Source of the DNA: a bacterium
GTDB taxonomy: Bacteria; Ratteibacteria; UBA8468; B48-G9; JAFGKM01
NCBI GenBank assembly: GCA_029548585.1
Contig: JAKPNC010000166.1
Coordinates: 1 to 25,669 of the forward strand
Reading direction: 5' to 3'
DNA: 25,669 bases
Shown: piece by piece, positions 16,580-24,571 of the stretch
Layout: each line of letters starts with the position of its first letter
How positions within the stretch are numbered: position 1 is the first letter of the stretch
Notes under the pieces: generated by a model
What the model saw: only the letters and a program-made list of their open reading frames with translations
What the model was told of the DNA's origin: nothing
Database searches by the model: none
Translations under genes and position numbers: made by a program

Positions 16580-17347
16580 ATGATAGTCAAGGTAAGAAAA
16601 GGTTATGAAATCGAAGGTTACCTGCTGGAGAATCTGGTGGGTTCTGGCGGTTTTTCATCCGTGTACAGGGCCAGGAGCATATATCCGATACCCAAGTATG
16701 AAACGATTATAGCCGTCAAGGTTCTTCACCCTCGCAGGCTTGAAAGGCGCCAGGTGAAAAAGTTCGTGCAGGAGGCCAGGATATCAATGCAGTTGTCTCA
16801 TCCCAATATAATCAGGGTCTACCAGATAGTCCAGCAGGACAAGAACATGTTCATACTAATGGAATACCTTGATTTTGACCTGATGACGGCAATAAAGACA
16901 AGAAAGAATCTTTTCAATCCTGACAATGTTATGAAAATTATAATAAAGGCAGGGACCGGGCTTGCTTACGTCCACAGCAACGGTATCATACACAAGGATG
17001 TGAATCTTTCCAATATACTGATATCTTATTCCCTTGCCACCGTGAAATTTACAGATTTCGGCCTTGCAAGCCAGAAGAGGTTCTTCAGAAGAGAGGAAAA
17101 CATAAAGGCCGGCACCGAGGGATATGTTGCGCCCGAGCGTCTCAAAGGCCAGCCTTCCGATATAAGGACAGACATATATGCTTTCGGCAAGACGATTGAA
17201 AAGATATACTCCGAACTTGGATTTGAATTCAGCGAAGGCCTTATCAGGATTATCAGGAAAGCAACTCATCCCGACAAGGATGAGAGGTTTGCCCGCATGG
17301 AAGATCTCTTGAACTCGTTGAAGGGGAACTTGCAGAATGCCTATTAA
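16580..17347 (+). CDS. Hanks-type Ser/Thr protein kinase
   Basis: 255-residue soluble kinase made of the catalytic domain alone, with no membrane helix or sensor domain. Visible are the glycine loop GSGGFSSVY (21-29), the ATP lysine in IAVKV (K47) and the alpha-C glutamate in VQEAR. Further on are the catalytic loop HKDVNLSN (138-145, Asp140 and Asn145), DFG (159-161) and APE (184-186). The loop reads HKDxN where most kinases have HRDxK. This form occurs in some bacterial kinases and keeps the catalytic Asp, so activity is likely. GGGAAG about 9 nt before the ATG is the ribosome site. The gene overlaps the next by 11 nt. Its substrate is unknown. Confidence 0.92.
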   Translation: MIVKVRKGYEIEGYLLENLVGSGGFSSVYRARSIYPIPKYETIIAVKVLHPRRLERRQVKKFVQEARISMQLSHPNIIRVYQIVQQDKNMFILMEYLDFDLMTAIKTRKNLFNPDNVMKIIIKAGTGLAYVHSNGIIHKDVNLSNILISYSLATVKFTDFGLASQKRFFRREENIKAGTEGYVAPERLKGQPSDIRTDIYAFGKTIEKIYSELGFEFSEGLIRIIRKATHPDKDERFARMEDLLNSLKGNLQNAY

Positions 17348-18227
17348 CCTTCTCTATTCTCCCGAATGCCTTGAATACAGGGAAGCCGGTCATCCCGATT
17401 CTCCGGAAAGGGTCGCCACTATTGCAGATTTTCTCGGCCAGAAAAAAGCCGGGAGATTTCTTCTGCCGGGCAAGTGCAAGGAAGAAGACCTGTTTCTTGT
17501 CCACTCTGAAGAGATGGTGGAAAGAGTTCGGGAGAATAGCCTGCCCTACGATCCGTCGACTCCCAATATCAGGGGGATATACGATTATGCTCTTCTTTCC
17601 TGCGGAGCGGCTGAAGAGGCGTGCCGCCTTGCTGTCGGAGGGGAAACTTCTTTTTCCCTCCTGCGCCCGCCTGGCCACCATGCGGGCAGCAAGAGGGCGG
17701 GCGGATTCTGTTATTTCAACAGCATGGCGGTTGCAGTGAAAAAAATCCCGGGGGAGAAGAGGATTGCCATCCTCGATATTGACGGGCACCACGGAAACGG
17801 CACCGAGGAGATCTTCAGGGAAAAGGAAGGTATTATCTATGTGTCGGTTCACCAGTTCCCTGCTTTCCCTGGAACCGGCAGTGTCTCCTTTGCGAACTGC
17901 TATAATTTCCCCGTATACCCGGGAAGTTCTTCATCCACATACATGAAGAAATTCATGAATGCCCTCTCCGTCATTGCAGGATTTTCTCCTGATTTGCTGG
18001 GGATATCGGCAGGTTTTGACACTCACCGCACCGATCCCCTGCTTGATCTTCCCCTGAAGGATAGCGACTACTACCTGATGGGGCGGGAGATTTCCTCCCT
18101 CAACCTGGACACCTTTATCGTTCTCGAGGGAGGGTATAACGTCAAGACTGTTGGAAATGCATGCTACTGCTTTATAAAGGGCATCGGAAAGGAAAAACAT
18201 GGACAAGAAACTGGCAAGCGGATTTGA
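17337..18227 (+). CDS. Histone-deacetylase-family amidohydrolase
   Basis: 296 residues of the arginase/deacetylase fold. Family motifs are intact: HPDSPERV near the N-terminus, RPPGHHAG (the catalytic His pair) and DIDGHHGNGTEEIF (zinc Asp and His). AGFDTHRTDP (third zinc ligand) and EGGYN (catalytic Tyr) follow. Bacterial members act as acetylpolyamine amidohydrolases, acetoin-type AcuC proteins or protein deacetylases, and the substrate cannot be chosen here. There is no signal peptide, so it is cytoplasmic. It starts 11 nt inside the kinase gene and ends 29 nt inside the glycosidase gene. The kinase-deacetylase pairing suggests a possible shared regulatory role, but that is inference. Confidence 0.92.
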   Translation: MPINLLYSPECLEYREAGHPDSPERVATIADFLGQKKAGRFLLPGKCKEEDLFLVHSEEMVERVRENSLPYDPSTPNIRGIYDYALLSCGAAEEACRLAVGGETSFSLLRPPGHHAGSKRAGGFCYFNSMAVAVKKIPGEKRIAILDIDGHHGNGTEEIFREKEGIIYVSVHQFPAFPGTGSVSFANCYNFPVYPGSSSSTYMKKFMNALSVIAGFSPDLLGISAGFDTHRTDPLLDLPLKDSDYYLMGREISSLNLDTFIVLEGGYNVKTVGNACYCFIKGIGKEKHGQETGKRI

Positions 18228-21171
18228 ATCACCGCCTTCCATATACAGAAGCGCTCCTTTCTGGTCATGGAATGACGAGCTGACTGTTGATGAACTTTGC
18301 CGGCAGGTAGACATGATGCAGAAGGGTGGCTTCGGGGGCGGTTTCATGCATTCGAGGATGGGACTTGTTACGGGATACCTCTCCGACGAATGGATGGAAT
18401 GCATAGGCGGAACGATAGAGTATGCGGCAAAGAAGGGATTCAAGGCATACCTTTACGACGAGGACAGGTGTTCAAGCGGTTTTGCAGGGGGAATAGTCAC
18501 CAGGAACCCTGAAAACAGGATGAGGTACCTGAAGGTGGAAAGAAGGGGTGGCAGGTATGAAGGTTCTGTGACCTACGGTCCGCCCACGGAGTGGTATAAC
18601 GGTTCAACCTACGTTGATATTGCCAGCGAGAAAACCGTCGGGGACTTTATTGATTCGACGTACGAGCCCTACGCAAAGCTTTTCGGAAAACATTTCGGAA
18701 ATACGGTCCCTGCAATTTTTACCGACGAGCCAAATTATTACAGGGGCAACCTGTACAGGTGGGGAAGAAAGAACCAGGATATCACAGTCCTGCCATGGAC
18801 TCTCGGTTTTGACAGGGCATTCAGGGAAATCTACGGATATGATATCCTTGAAAAGATATCCCTGATGGTTGAAGACAAGGAAGGATTTGAAAAGGTCAGG
18901 TACCACTATTTTAAACTGATGACCCGGATGCTCATGGAAAATTTCGGAGTCCGGGTTTATAACTGGTGCGGGAAAAGGAATCTGCTTCTCACCGGACACT
19001 ACATGGGCGAGGAATCCATCCACATGCAGATAAACAATATCGGGGAAGCCATGTGCATGTACGAATACATGCACTGGCCCGGTATAGATTATCTCGGAAA
19101 GAGCATGGAGACTCCCCTTCTTCCAAAGCAGTGCAGTTCGGTTGCCCACCAGCTTGGCAAGGAGAGGGTACTCTCTGAGATGTACGGATGCTCCGGCCAG
19201 AATTTTTCCCTTGCCGACAGGAAGCTGATGGGAGACTGGCATATTGCTCTGGGTGTGAATTTCTTCTGTCCTCACCTTTATCTTTATTCTCTCAGGGGAT
19301 GCCGGAAAAGGGATTATCCTCCCACTATATCCCACCACCAGCCTTACTGGGAATTCCAGAAGGGGCTTGAAGATTATTTTGCCAGGATGAATTACATCAT
19401 GAGCAAGGGGAAAGCCCGGGCCAATATACTTGTTGTGCACCCGGTTGAAAGCGGATGGTGCATGTTTGCTTCCAGGAGACCGGAAAAGCGGGACGACCTT
19501 CTTGAGGGAGGATGGCATACCGGGAGCGGCTCACGGGTTAGGCATTTCGACTCCATGCTTTCGGAAATTACAAGGCTTCTTCTTGAAAACAAGCTCGAGT
19601 TTGATTTCGGAAGCGAGCATTTAATGGAAAAATACGCCGGAGAATCGGGCGGTCTTATTACCCTTGGACAAGGGGCGTACACGGCGGCAGTCATACCCCC
19701 GGCGGTTACGGTGAGAGAGAAAACCCTGAGGCTTCTCCTCTCTTTCGGGAAATCCGGCGGACGGATTTTTGCCCCGGAAGAATTTCCGTACCTCGTCGAG
19801 GGTGAAAGAAAACCGGCAGGGGATCTGGAAGAACTCAAATCCCTGTGCATCTTCTACTCTTCGCCGGAAAATCTTGCAGGACTTCTCCGTGAAAGTGTCG
19901 AAAGGACAGTAACCGTGGAAGACTCCGGGGGCAATAACGTGGAATCTGTCTACGTGCATGCCCGTGATATTGAGAAGATAGGAATCCGTGCGGTTTTTCT
20001 TGCAAACACGTCCGAGACGAAGAGCGTTTCCACCGTGGTCGGAATTCATGGCCAGGGCGCCCTGTACAGGGCCGACGCTTTCAGCGGCAGGATTAAGGAG
20101 GCGGAAGCCCTCTCAGCCGGGAGCGGGAAGATAAGGGTTTCGCTCGATTTCCCCCCGTCGGGTTCCCATCTTCTTCTGTTGGAAAGCAAAGGGAGTCCCG
20201 TTCTGAAGAAGAAAGAACCGGAGCCCGCCAGGAAAGAGGCCGTGCTTGAAGGATGGAAGATGTCATTGTCCTGCCCCAACATCATGGTGCTTGACAGATG
20301 CAGGTTCAGAAAGTCTCTCTCAGGCAGGTGGTCCGGGGAGATGCTCGTTCTGGAAGTCCAGGAACGCATGGAAAAAGGTCCTGACGGGCAGGACGTGGAG
20401 ATGATGTTTGATTTCGAGGTTGAAAAAGGATACAATCCCGGAGGATTAAGCCTCATAATAGAGAGCGCTGAAAAGTATAACGTGAAGATAAACGGCAAGG
20501 TTGTTGATCCGGTGGTTTCCGGAAGTTTTGTCGATCCTTCCTTCAAGCGGATTAACATACCTGACGGTATTGTCTCGGAAGGGAGAAACCGTCTTTTGCT
20601 GAAAACAGTTTTCACCCATCCCAGGAAAAGGGGAACCCTGGTATTCCGGCAGGGGGGCACCGAGCTGGAGAATGTATACATTGCAGGAAATTTCGCCGTA
20701 TCCGCGAAAAAGATAGAAGAAAGGAAGGAAGGATATTTCCATGAAGGACTAAGGATCTCCCCGGCCGGAAGGATCGAGAGCGGCAAGGATATGAACGTAC
20801 AGGGTTTTCCCTTTTATACCGGGCGGATTATTGCCGAAAAGGAAGTGGAATTGGATGGAAGCGGGAAAAAATGTTTCCTCAGATTTGACCGGTTCAGGTG
20901 TACTGCGGCATCGGTAAAGGTCAATGGAAAACATGCCGGTATCCTTTTTCTTCCACCTTATCGTCTTGACATAACGGGACTTGTCCGCAGGGGAAGAAAC
21001 CTGGTTTCAGTGGAGTGCGCGGGAACCCTGAGAAACCTTCTCGGCCCCTTTCATCAGGAGAATTTTTCTCCCAATATCGTGGGGCCCGGTTCTTTCCTGG
21101 ATTACGAGATCAGGGCATATTCAAACGTTTACTTCGGACTGGGCGGCATTTCCCTCACAGAGGAAGGATGA
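18199..21171 (+). CDS. GH106-like glycoside hydrolase (alpha-L-rhamnosidase type)
   Basis: 990 residues. The N-terminal region has PFWSWNDELTVDEL and GGFMHSRMGL. AYLYDEDRCSSGFAGG (near 85) and a conserved FTDEPN (near 174) follow. The block GCRKRDYPPTISHHQPYW (near 370) matches the GH106-like alpha-L-rhamnosidase type. The C-terminal third is beta-rich and ends in a galactose-binding-like sandwich (FYTGRIIAEKEVEL near 872, FRCTAASVKVNGKHAG). FTDEPN could hold a catalytic Glu, but this is not proven. No signal peptide is seen, so it acts on imported oligosaccharides or is exported by another route. ATG 18199 is inside the deacetylase gene with AAAGGA upstream. The next gene starts 3 nt after its stop. 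Confidence 0.85.
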   Translation: MDKKLASGFESPPSIYRSAPFWSWNDELTVDELCRQVDMMQKGGFGGGFMHSRMGLVTGYLSDEWMECIGGTIEYAAKKGFKAYLYDEDRCSSGFAGGIVTRNPENRMRYLKVERRGGRYEGSVTYGPPTEWYNGSTYVDIASEKTVGDFIDSTYEPYAKLFGKHFGNTVPAIFTDEPNYYRGNLYRWGRKNQDITVLPWTLGFDRAFREIYGYDILEKISLMVEDKEGFEKVRYHYFKLMTRMLMENFGVRVYNWCGKRNLLLTGHYMGEESIHMQINNIGEAMCMYEYMHWPGIDYLGKSMETPLLPKQCSSVAHQLGKERVLSEMYGCSGQNFSLADRKLMGDWHIALGVNFFCPHLYLYSLRGCRKRDYPPTISHHQPYWEFQKGLEDYFARMNYIMSKGKARANILVVHPVESGWCMFASRRPEKRDDLLEGGWHTGSGSRVRHFDSMLSEITRLLLENKLEFDFGSEHLMEKYAGESGGLITLGQGAYTAAVIPPAVTVREKTLRLLLSFGKSGGRIFAPEEFPYLVEGERKPAGDLEELKSLCIFYSSPENLAGLLRESVERTVTVEDSGGNNVESVYVHARDIEKIGIRAVFLANTSETKSVSTVVGIHGQGALYRADAFSGRIKEAEALSAGSGKIRVSLDFPPSGSHLLLLESKGSPVLKKKEPEPARKEAVLEGWKMSLSCPNIMVLDRCRFRKSLSGRWSGEMLVLEVQERMEKGPDGQDVEMMFDFEVEKGYNPGGLSLIIESAEKYNVKINGKVVDPVVSGSFVDPSFKRINIPDGIVSEGRNRLLLKTVFTHPRKRGTLVFRQGGTELENVYIAGNFAVSAKKIEERKEGYFHEGLRISPAGRIESGKDMNVQGFPFYTGRIIAEKEVELDGSGKKCFLRFDRFRCTAASVKVNGKHAGILFLPPYRLDITGLVRRGRNLVSVECAGTLRNLLGPFHQENFSPNIVGPGSFLDYEIRAYSNVYFGLGGISLTEEG

Positions 21172-21174
21172 CAC

Positions 21175-22053
21175 ATGGATATCCTTGATCTTTTCAATCG
21201 TGAATACCCGGTCATTACCGATGGAAGCATGGGCACATACCTGTCAGTTTCAGGCTATTCCGGCCCGGTGCCGGAATGCGCCAACATCGAAGCTCCAGGA
21301 CTGGTATATTCAATACATTCGGAATATATCAGGGCGGGAGCCTCGGTCATAATTGCCAATACTTTCGGCGCAAACAAGATTCGCATGACCCGCAGGAAGA
21401 TGTCCGGCAGGCTTGAAAGCCTCAATAATGCGGGAGTTGAAATTGCGCTCAGGGCGCGCGGGATTCATCCCGGCGTAAGGGTAGCCGGGGACATGGGCCC
21501 CACCGGCGAACTTCTTGAGCCCTATGGGAGCCTGCCAGGGGCCGAGGCCGGCAGAGTATTTGCACAACAGGCATCGATACTGGCTAAGGCGGGGGTCGAT
21601 TTTATCCTGCTTGAAACCTTTCAGGACCTTGAAGAGATGAAGATTGCCTATAACGCCGCCAGGGAGGCGTGTTCCATCCCCGTCGTGCCTTCCTTTGCCC
21701 TTTCTCCCGGGCGTGAGAACAGGACTATAATGGGGCAGAAGGCTGAAGACCTTGCGGCATGGGCAGGGGACAAGGGAATCATGGGGATAAACTGCGGCTT
21801 GAAAAGCGGCGAGATGAAGAAGGCAGCCGGCAGGATACTTGCCTTTCTGACGGTTCCCCTTTGGGTAAAGCCCAATGCAGGAATTCCAGGGATTGTTTCA
21901 GGCGTGATGGAATACCCGGAAGGCGAAGATGAATTTGCAGGCAACTGCGCTGAAATGGCATCCCTCGGAGCAAGTTTTATAGGGGGATGCTGCGGTACGA
22001 CTCCCTCCTACATCAGGCGGATAAAAAGGGCGGTTAAGGATGAAAAGAATTGA
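21175..22053 (+). CDS. Homocysteine S-methyltransferase family protein
   Basis: 292 residues forming one TIM-barrel homocysteine-binding domain, like MmuM or the first domain of MetH. The opening ITDGSMGTYL is the family start. ANTFGANKIRM and AGDMGPTGELLEPYG follow. The zinc cysteines sit in GINCGLKSGE (near 204) and GGCCGTTPSYI (near 270). There is no folate, B12 or reactivation domain, so it would use a small methyl donor such as S-methylmethionine, or partner with a separate corrinoid protein. Neither is encoded in the window. AGGAAGG just upstream of the ATG, within the stop region of the glycosidase, is its ribosome site. It overlaps priA by 14 nt. Confidence 0.9.
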   Translation: MDILDLFNREYPVITDGSMGTYLSVSGYSGPVPECANIEAPGLVYSIHSEYIRAGASVIIANTFGANKIRMTRRKMSGRLESLNNAGVEIALRARGIHPGVRVAGDMGPTGELLEPYGSLPGAEAGRVFAQQASILAKAGVDFILLETFQDLEEMKIAYNAAREACSIPVVPSFALSPGRENRTIMGQKAEDLAAWAGDKGIMGINCGLKSGEMKKAAGRILAFLTVPLWVKPNAGIPGIVSGVMEYPEGEDEFAGNCAEMASLGASFIGGCCGTTPSYIRRIKRAVKDEKN

Positions 22054-23872
22054 AACTGTTTTTGACATTCCACTTGACAAGACCTTCGATTACCTGCCTG
22101 GACCTTTTTCCGGGAGCATATCTCCCGGAATGAGGATAAGGGTTCCTTTCGGAAGGCAGAAGAAGACAGGTATAGTCGTTTCATTCAGCGAAAGAGAAGG
22201 AATAGAAGAAGCCTCCTGCAAGGAGATCCTGAAGTTGTCCGACTCCTGCCCCGTTCTTACCGAAGAGCTTTTTTCCCTCGCGGTTTTCCTATCGGACAGG
22301 TATTTTTCCTCACTGGGACAGGCCCTTTTTTCAATGGTTGGCGGGCTTGCCCCATGCAGGGGCAACACGGTTGCTCCGGGTTCGGCAATTTCTGTTGCAG
22401 GCAAGGAAGGGTTCAAAGAGGAGCATATAATCCTTAAGGCAGAAGAAGACAGGGGGTCTTTCAACAGGTCGCTTGCCGGGAAACTGGAAAATGGTTCAGT
22501 GATTTTTCTCTTTCCTGAAGTCTTCCAGGCCGAGAGTTTCCATCGTGAAATGACAGATGTAATTGGAGACAGGGCGATACTTTTTCACGGAGAACTGAAA
22601 CCCCGCCGGAGAACTTCTGCATGGTCAGAGATGCTCAGGGGAAAAAATATCCTTGTATCCGGTACCAGGCTTGCCGTTTTTGCCCCCATGGGAGACATAT
22701 CGGCTTTTGTCGTTAATAACAGTTACGATTCTTCCTACAGGGAACAGCAGGTTCCCAGGTACGAAGCCTGGGAAGTCGCCCGGTACAGGGCCTCCATGCT
22801 CGGTGTGCCAATCTTTTCGGTAGACGCATCCCTTTCGGTGAAAACTTATTTCCGGTTAAAACAGGGATCTTTGCCTGCAGCCGGCGAGGCAGCGGGCCGC
22901 AGGGAGAGCAACGTATGCATAGTCCGGACTGGCAGGAAGAATGTCGACAGGAAGTTATCCTTCCTCTCCAGGGATTCGGTCTCCATGATGGAGGAGTCCA
23001 TTTTGAAAGAAGAGAAGGTTGCCATAATACATAACAACCGGGGCGGTTCAAGGATACTGAAGTGCGAGAAATGCGAAGCGGGTTTCTCCTGCCGTACCTG
23101 TGATTCAAAGCTCGTTCTTTCTGAAGACGGCAAAACTCTCCTCTGCAGGTTTTGCGCCACCGCCATTCCATTCGAAAAGAAGTGTCCCGGATGCGGAAGC
23201 AGGAAGGTCTCCATAAGACTTTACGGGATAGAGAAGATGTTCAATATTCTTAAGCAGGAATACCCTTCTGTCCGGATATCGAGGGTGACCTCGAAGATTA
23301 CGGAAGCGGAAGCCGGAGATTTTTCCTTGCTGGTGGGCACCACGGCTGTTAAGAAGTATCTGCACAAGCATCCTTTCGGGCTGGTCATTTTTGTCAGCAG
23401 CGAGTCATTCCTTAATTCACCGGGATACAGGAGCGAAGAGCATTTCTTCATCCTGGTCAACGAGATATCCGCTCTTCTTTCAAAGGGAGGAGGCAGGATT
23501 ATTCTACAGTCCAGGAATCCAGTCATGGAATTGTACAGGTCCCTCAGCGAAGGGGATCCCGGCTTCTTTCTTGAGAAGGAAGTCCTCGCAAGGAAATCTC
23601 TCGGCTACCCTCCCTGCACCGAGATTGTCAAGGCGGAATTGAAGGGGAAAAAAGCAGGCATTCTCAACTCGAAGAAGAAAATACTTGAGGATTATTTCGG
23701 GGAGAAGGGAATCGCCGTGATATATTCGGGACCTTCTTTCCCGCCGGTCAAAAAGGGAAAAGATACCTGGAAATACCTTCTCAGGCCTCTGCCTGGTTTC
23801 GACAGGCGCGACTTAAGGAAAAAAGCCTATGAAGCCGGGGCCGTGCTTGAATCTGATCCTGACAGGATATGA
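22040..23872 (+). CDS. priA: PriA-like primosome protein lacking ATPase motifs
   Basis: 610 residues, shorter than the usual 700 or more. The N-terminal 3'-DNA-binding domain is recognisable (DKTFDYLPG, RVPFGRQKKTGIVVS). The zinc-binding module is complete, with paired cysteines CEKC, CRTC, CRFC and CPGC (near 342-395). The C-terminal domain matches PriA (LARKSLGYPPCTEIVKAEL). In the helicase core, GTRLAVF and DSSYREQQVPRY still align with PriA. However, no G-x-x-G-x-G-K-T loop exists, the DEEH box reads NNSY, GSATP reads SVDAS and the arginine-finger QVAGRAGR block is gone. No frameshift breaks the frame, so this looks like stable loss. Actinobacterial PriA proteins are known to lack these motifs as well. 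It should bind DNA forks and primosome partners without unwinding. Confidence 0.88.
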   Translation: MKRIETVFDIPLDKTFDYLPGPFSGSISPGMRIRVPFGRQKKTGIVVSFSEREGIEEASCKEILKLSDSCPVLTEELFSLAVFLSDRYFSSLGQALFSMVGGLAPCRGNTVAPGSAISVAGKEGFKEEHIILKAEEDRGSFNRSLAGKLENGSVIFLFPEVFQAESFHREMTDVIGDRAILFHGELKPRRRTSAWSEMLRGKNILVSGTRLAVFAPMGDISAFVVNNSYDSSYREQQVPRYEAWEVARYRASMLGVPIFSVDASLSVKTYFRLKQGSLPAAGEAAGRRESNVCIVRTGRKNVDRKLSFLSRDSVSMMEESILKEEKVAIIHNNRGGSRILKCEKCEAGFSCRTCDSKLVLSEDGKTLLCRFCATAIPFEKKCPGCGSRKVSIRLYGIEKMFNILKQEYPSVRISRVTSKITEAEAGDFSLLVGTTAVKKYLHKHPFGLVIFVSSESFLNSPGYRSEEHFFILVNEISALLSKGGGRIILQSRNPVMELYRSLSEGDPGFFLEKEVLARKSLGYPPCTEIVKAELKGKKAGILNSKKKILEDYFGEKGIAVIYSGPSFPPVKKGKDTWKYLLRPLPGFDRRDLRKKAYEAGAVLESDPDRI

Positions 23873-23902
23873 GATCCCGTTATACCCCGGCAGGCAAAGA
23901 AG

Positions 23903-24472
23903 ATGAAAGAAAATAAAACTCTTCGCATACACAGGTTGCTGCCTTTGAGCCGGGCAAACGGACCCGGCACAAGAAGCGTCATATGGATGCAGGGATGCAC
24001 TCTTGGCTGTCCGGGTTGCTGCAATCCCGGCATGCAACCGCTTTCGGGTGGGAAAAAGGTCAGCCCGGCCGGGCTTTTCGCCCGTATACTCAGGCACGGG
24101 AATCAAATAGAGGGTATCACGCTGACCGGCGGTGAGCCTCTCCTGCAGATGGAACCGCTCACGGATTTCCTGGAAATCATAAAGCGTTGTACAAACCTTT
24201 CCGTAATAGTTTTTACCGGATACACATGGGAAGAAACTTTGGCGAAAAATAATTCCACCGCTTTTCTTGCCCTCGTGGATATTCTTATTGCCGGCCGGTA
24301 CGATCAGGGAAAAAAGACAACCGGATCTTTCAGGAGCTCTTCCAACCAGACGATACATTTCCTGGATCCCCGCTATTCCCCGAAGGATCTCAAGGATATC
24401 CCTTCTTCGGAGATCCTTATATCTGAAGACGGAAATGCGATCCTTACAGGCACGGATCCGGCAATCCTGTGA
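23903..24472 (+). CDS. NrdG-like radical SAM activating enzyme
   Basis: 189 residues. The motif WMQGCTLGCPGCCNPG carries the CxxxCxxC cluster ligands. It is followed by TLTGGEPLLQ, VIVFTGYTWEE and VDILIAGRYD, the sequence order of anaerobic ribonucleotide reductase activators (NrdG), also shared by pyruvate-formate-lyase activators. Length fits NrdG. No NrdD or other glycyl-radical enzyme lies in the window, so the partner is unknown. It starts 30 nt after priA with AAGAAG directly before the ATG, a weak ribosome site, and probably belongs to the same run of genes. An alternative is a stand-alone 4Fe-4S radical SAM protein of other function. Confidence 0.85.
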   Translation: MKENKTLRIHRLLPLSRANGPGTRSVIWMQGCTLGCPGCCNPGMQPLSGGKKVSPAGLFARILRHGNQIEGITLTGGEPLLQMEPLTDFLEIIKRCTNLSVIVFTGYTWEETLAKNNSTAFLALVDILIAGRYDQGKKTTGSFRSSSNQTIHFLDPRYSPKDLKDIPSSEILISEDGNAILTGTDPAIL

Positions 24473-24511
24473 AGGTATGCCCAGTTTGACATGTTCAGGA
24501 GACGTGGAGAG

Positions 24512-24540
24512 TTGACCCGGGATTTCTTAAGGTATATAAT
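24512..24540 (+). promoter_or_regulatory. Near-consensus sigma-70 promoter for the nitroreductase gene
   Basis: TTGACC (24512-24517), a 17-nt spacer and TATAAT (24535-24540). Transcription should start near 24547, leaving a leader of about 25 nt that carries AGGAGG (24562-24567) before the ATG at 24572. It also excludes the longer in-frame start at 24491. Confidence 0.75.
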
Positions 24541-24571
24541 TTGGAAGGGCTGTAAAGCCATAGGAGGAAGA

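Noticed and set aside
18604..19518. A 304-codon minus-strand open frame inside the glycosidase gene
   Set aside because: It lies opposite the conserved motifs of the glycosidase, with no recognisable domain or ribosome site.
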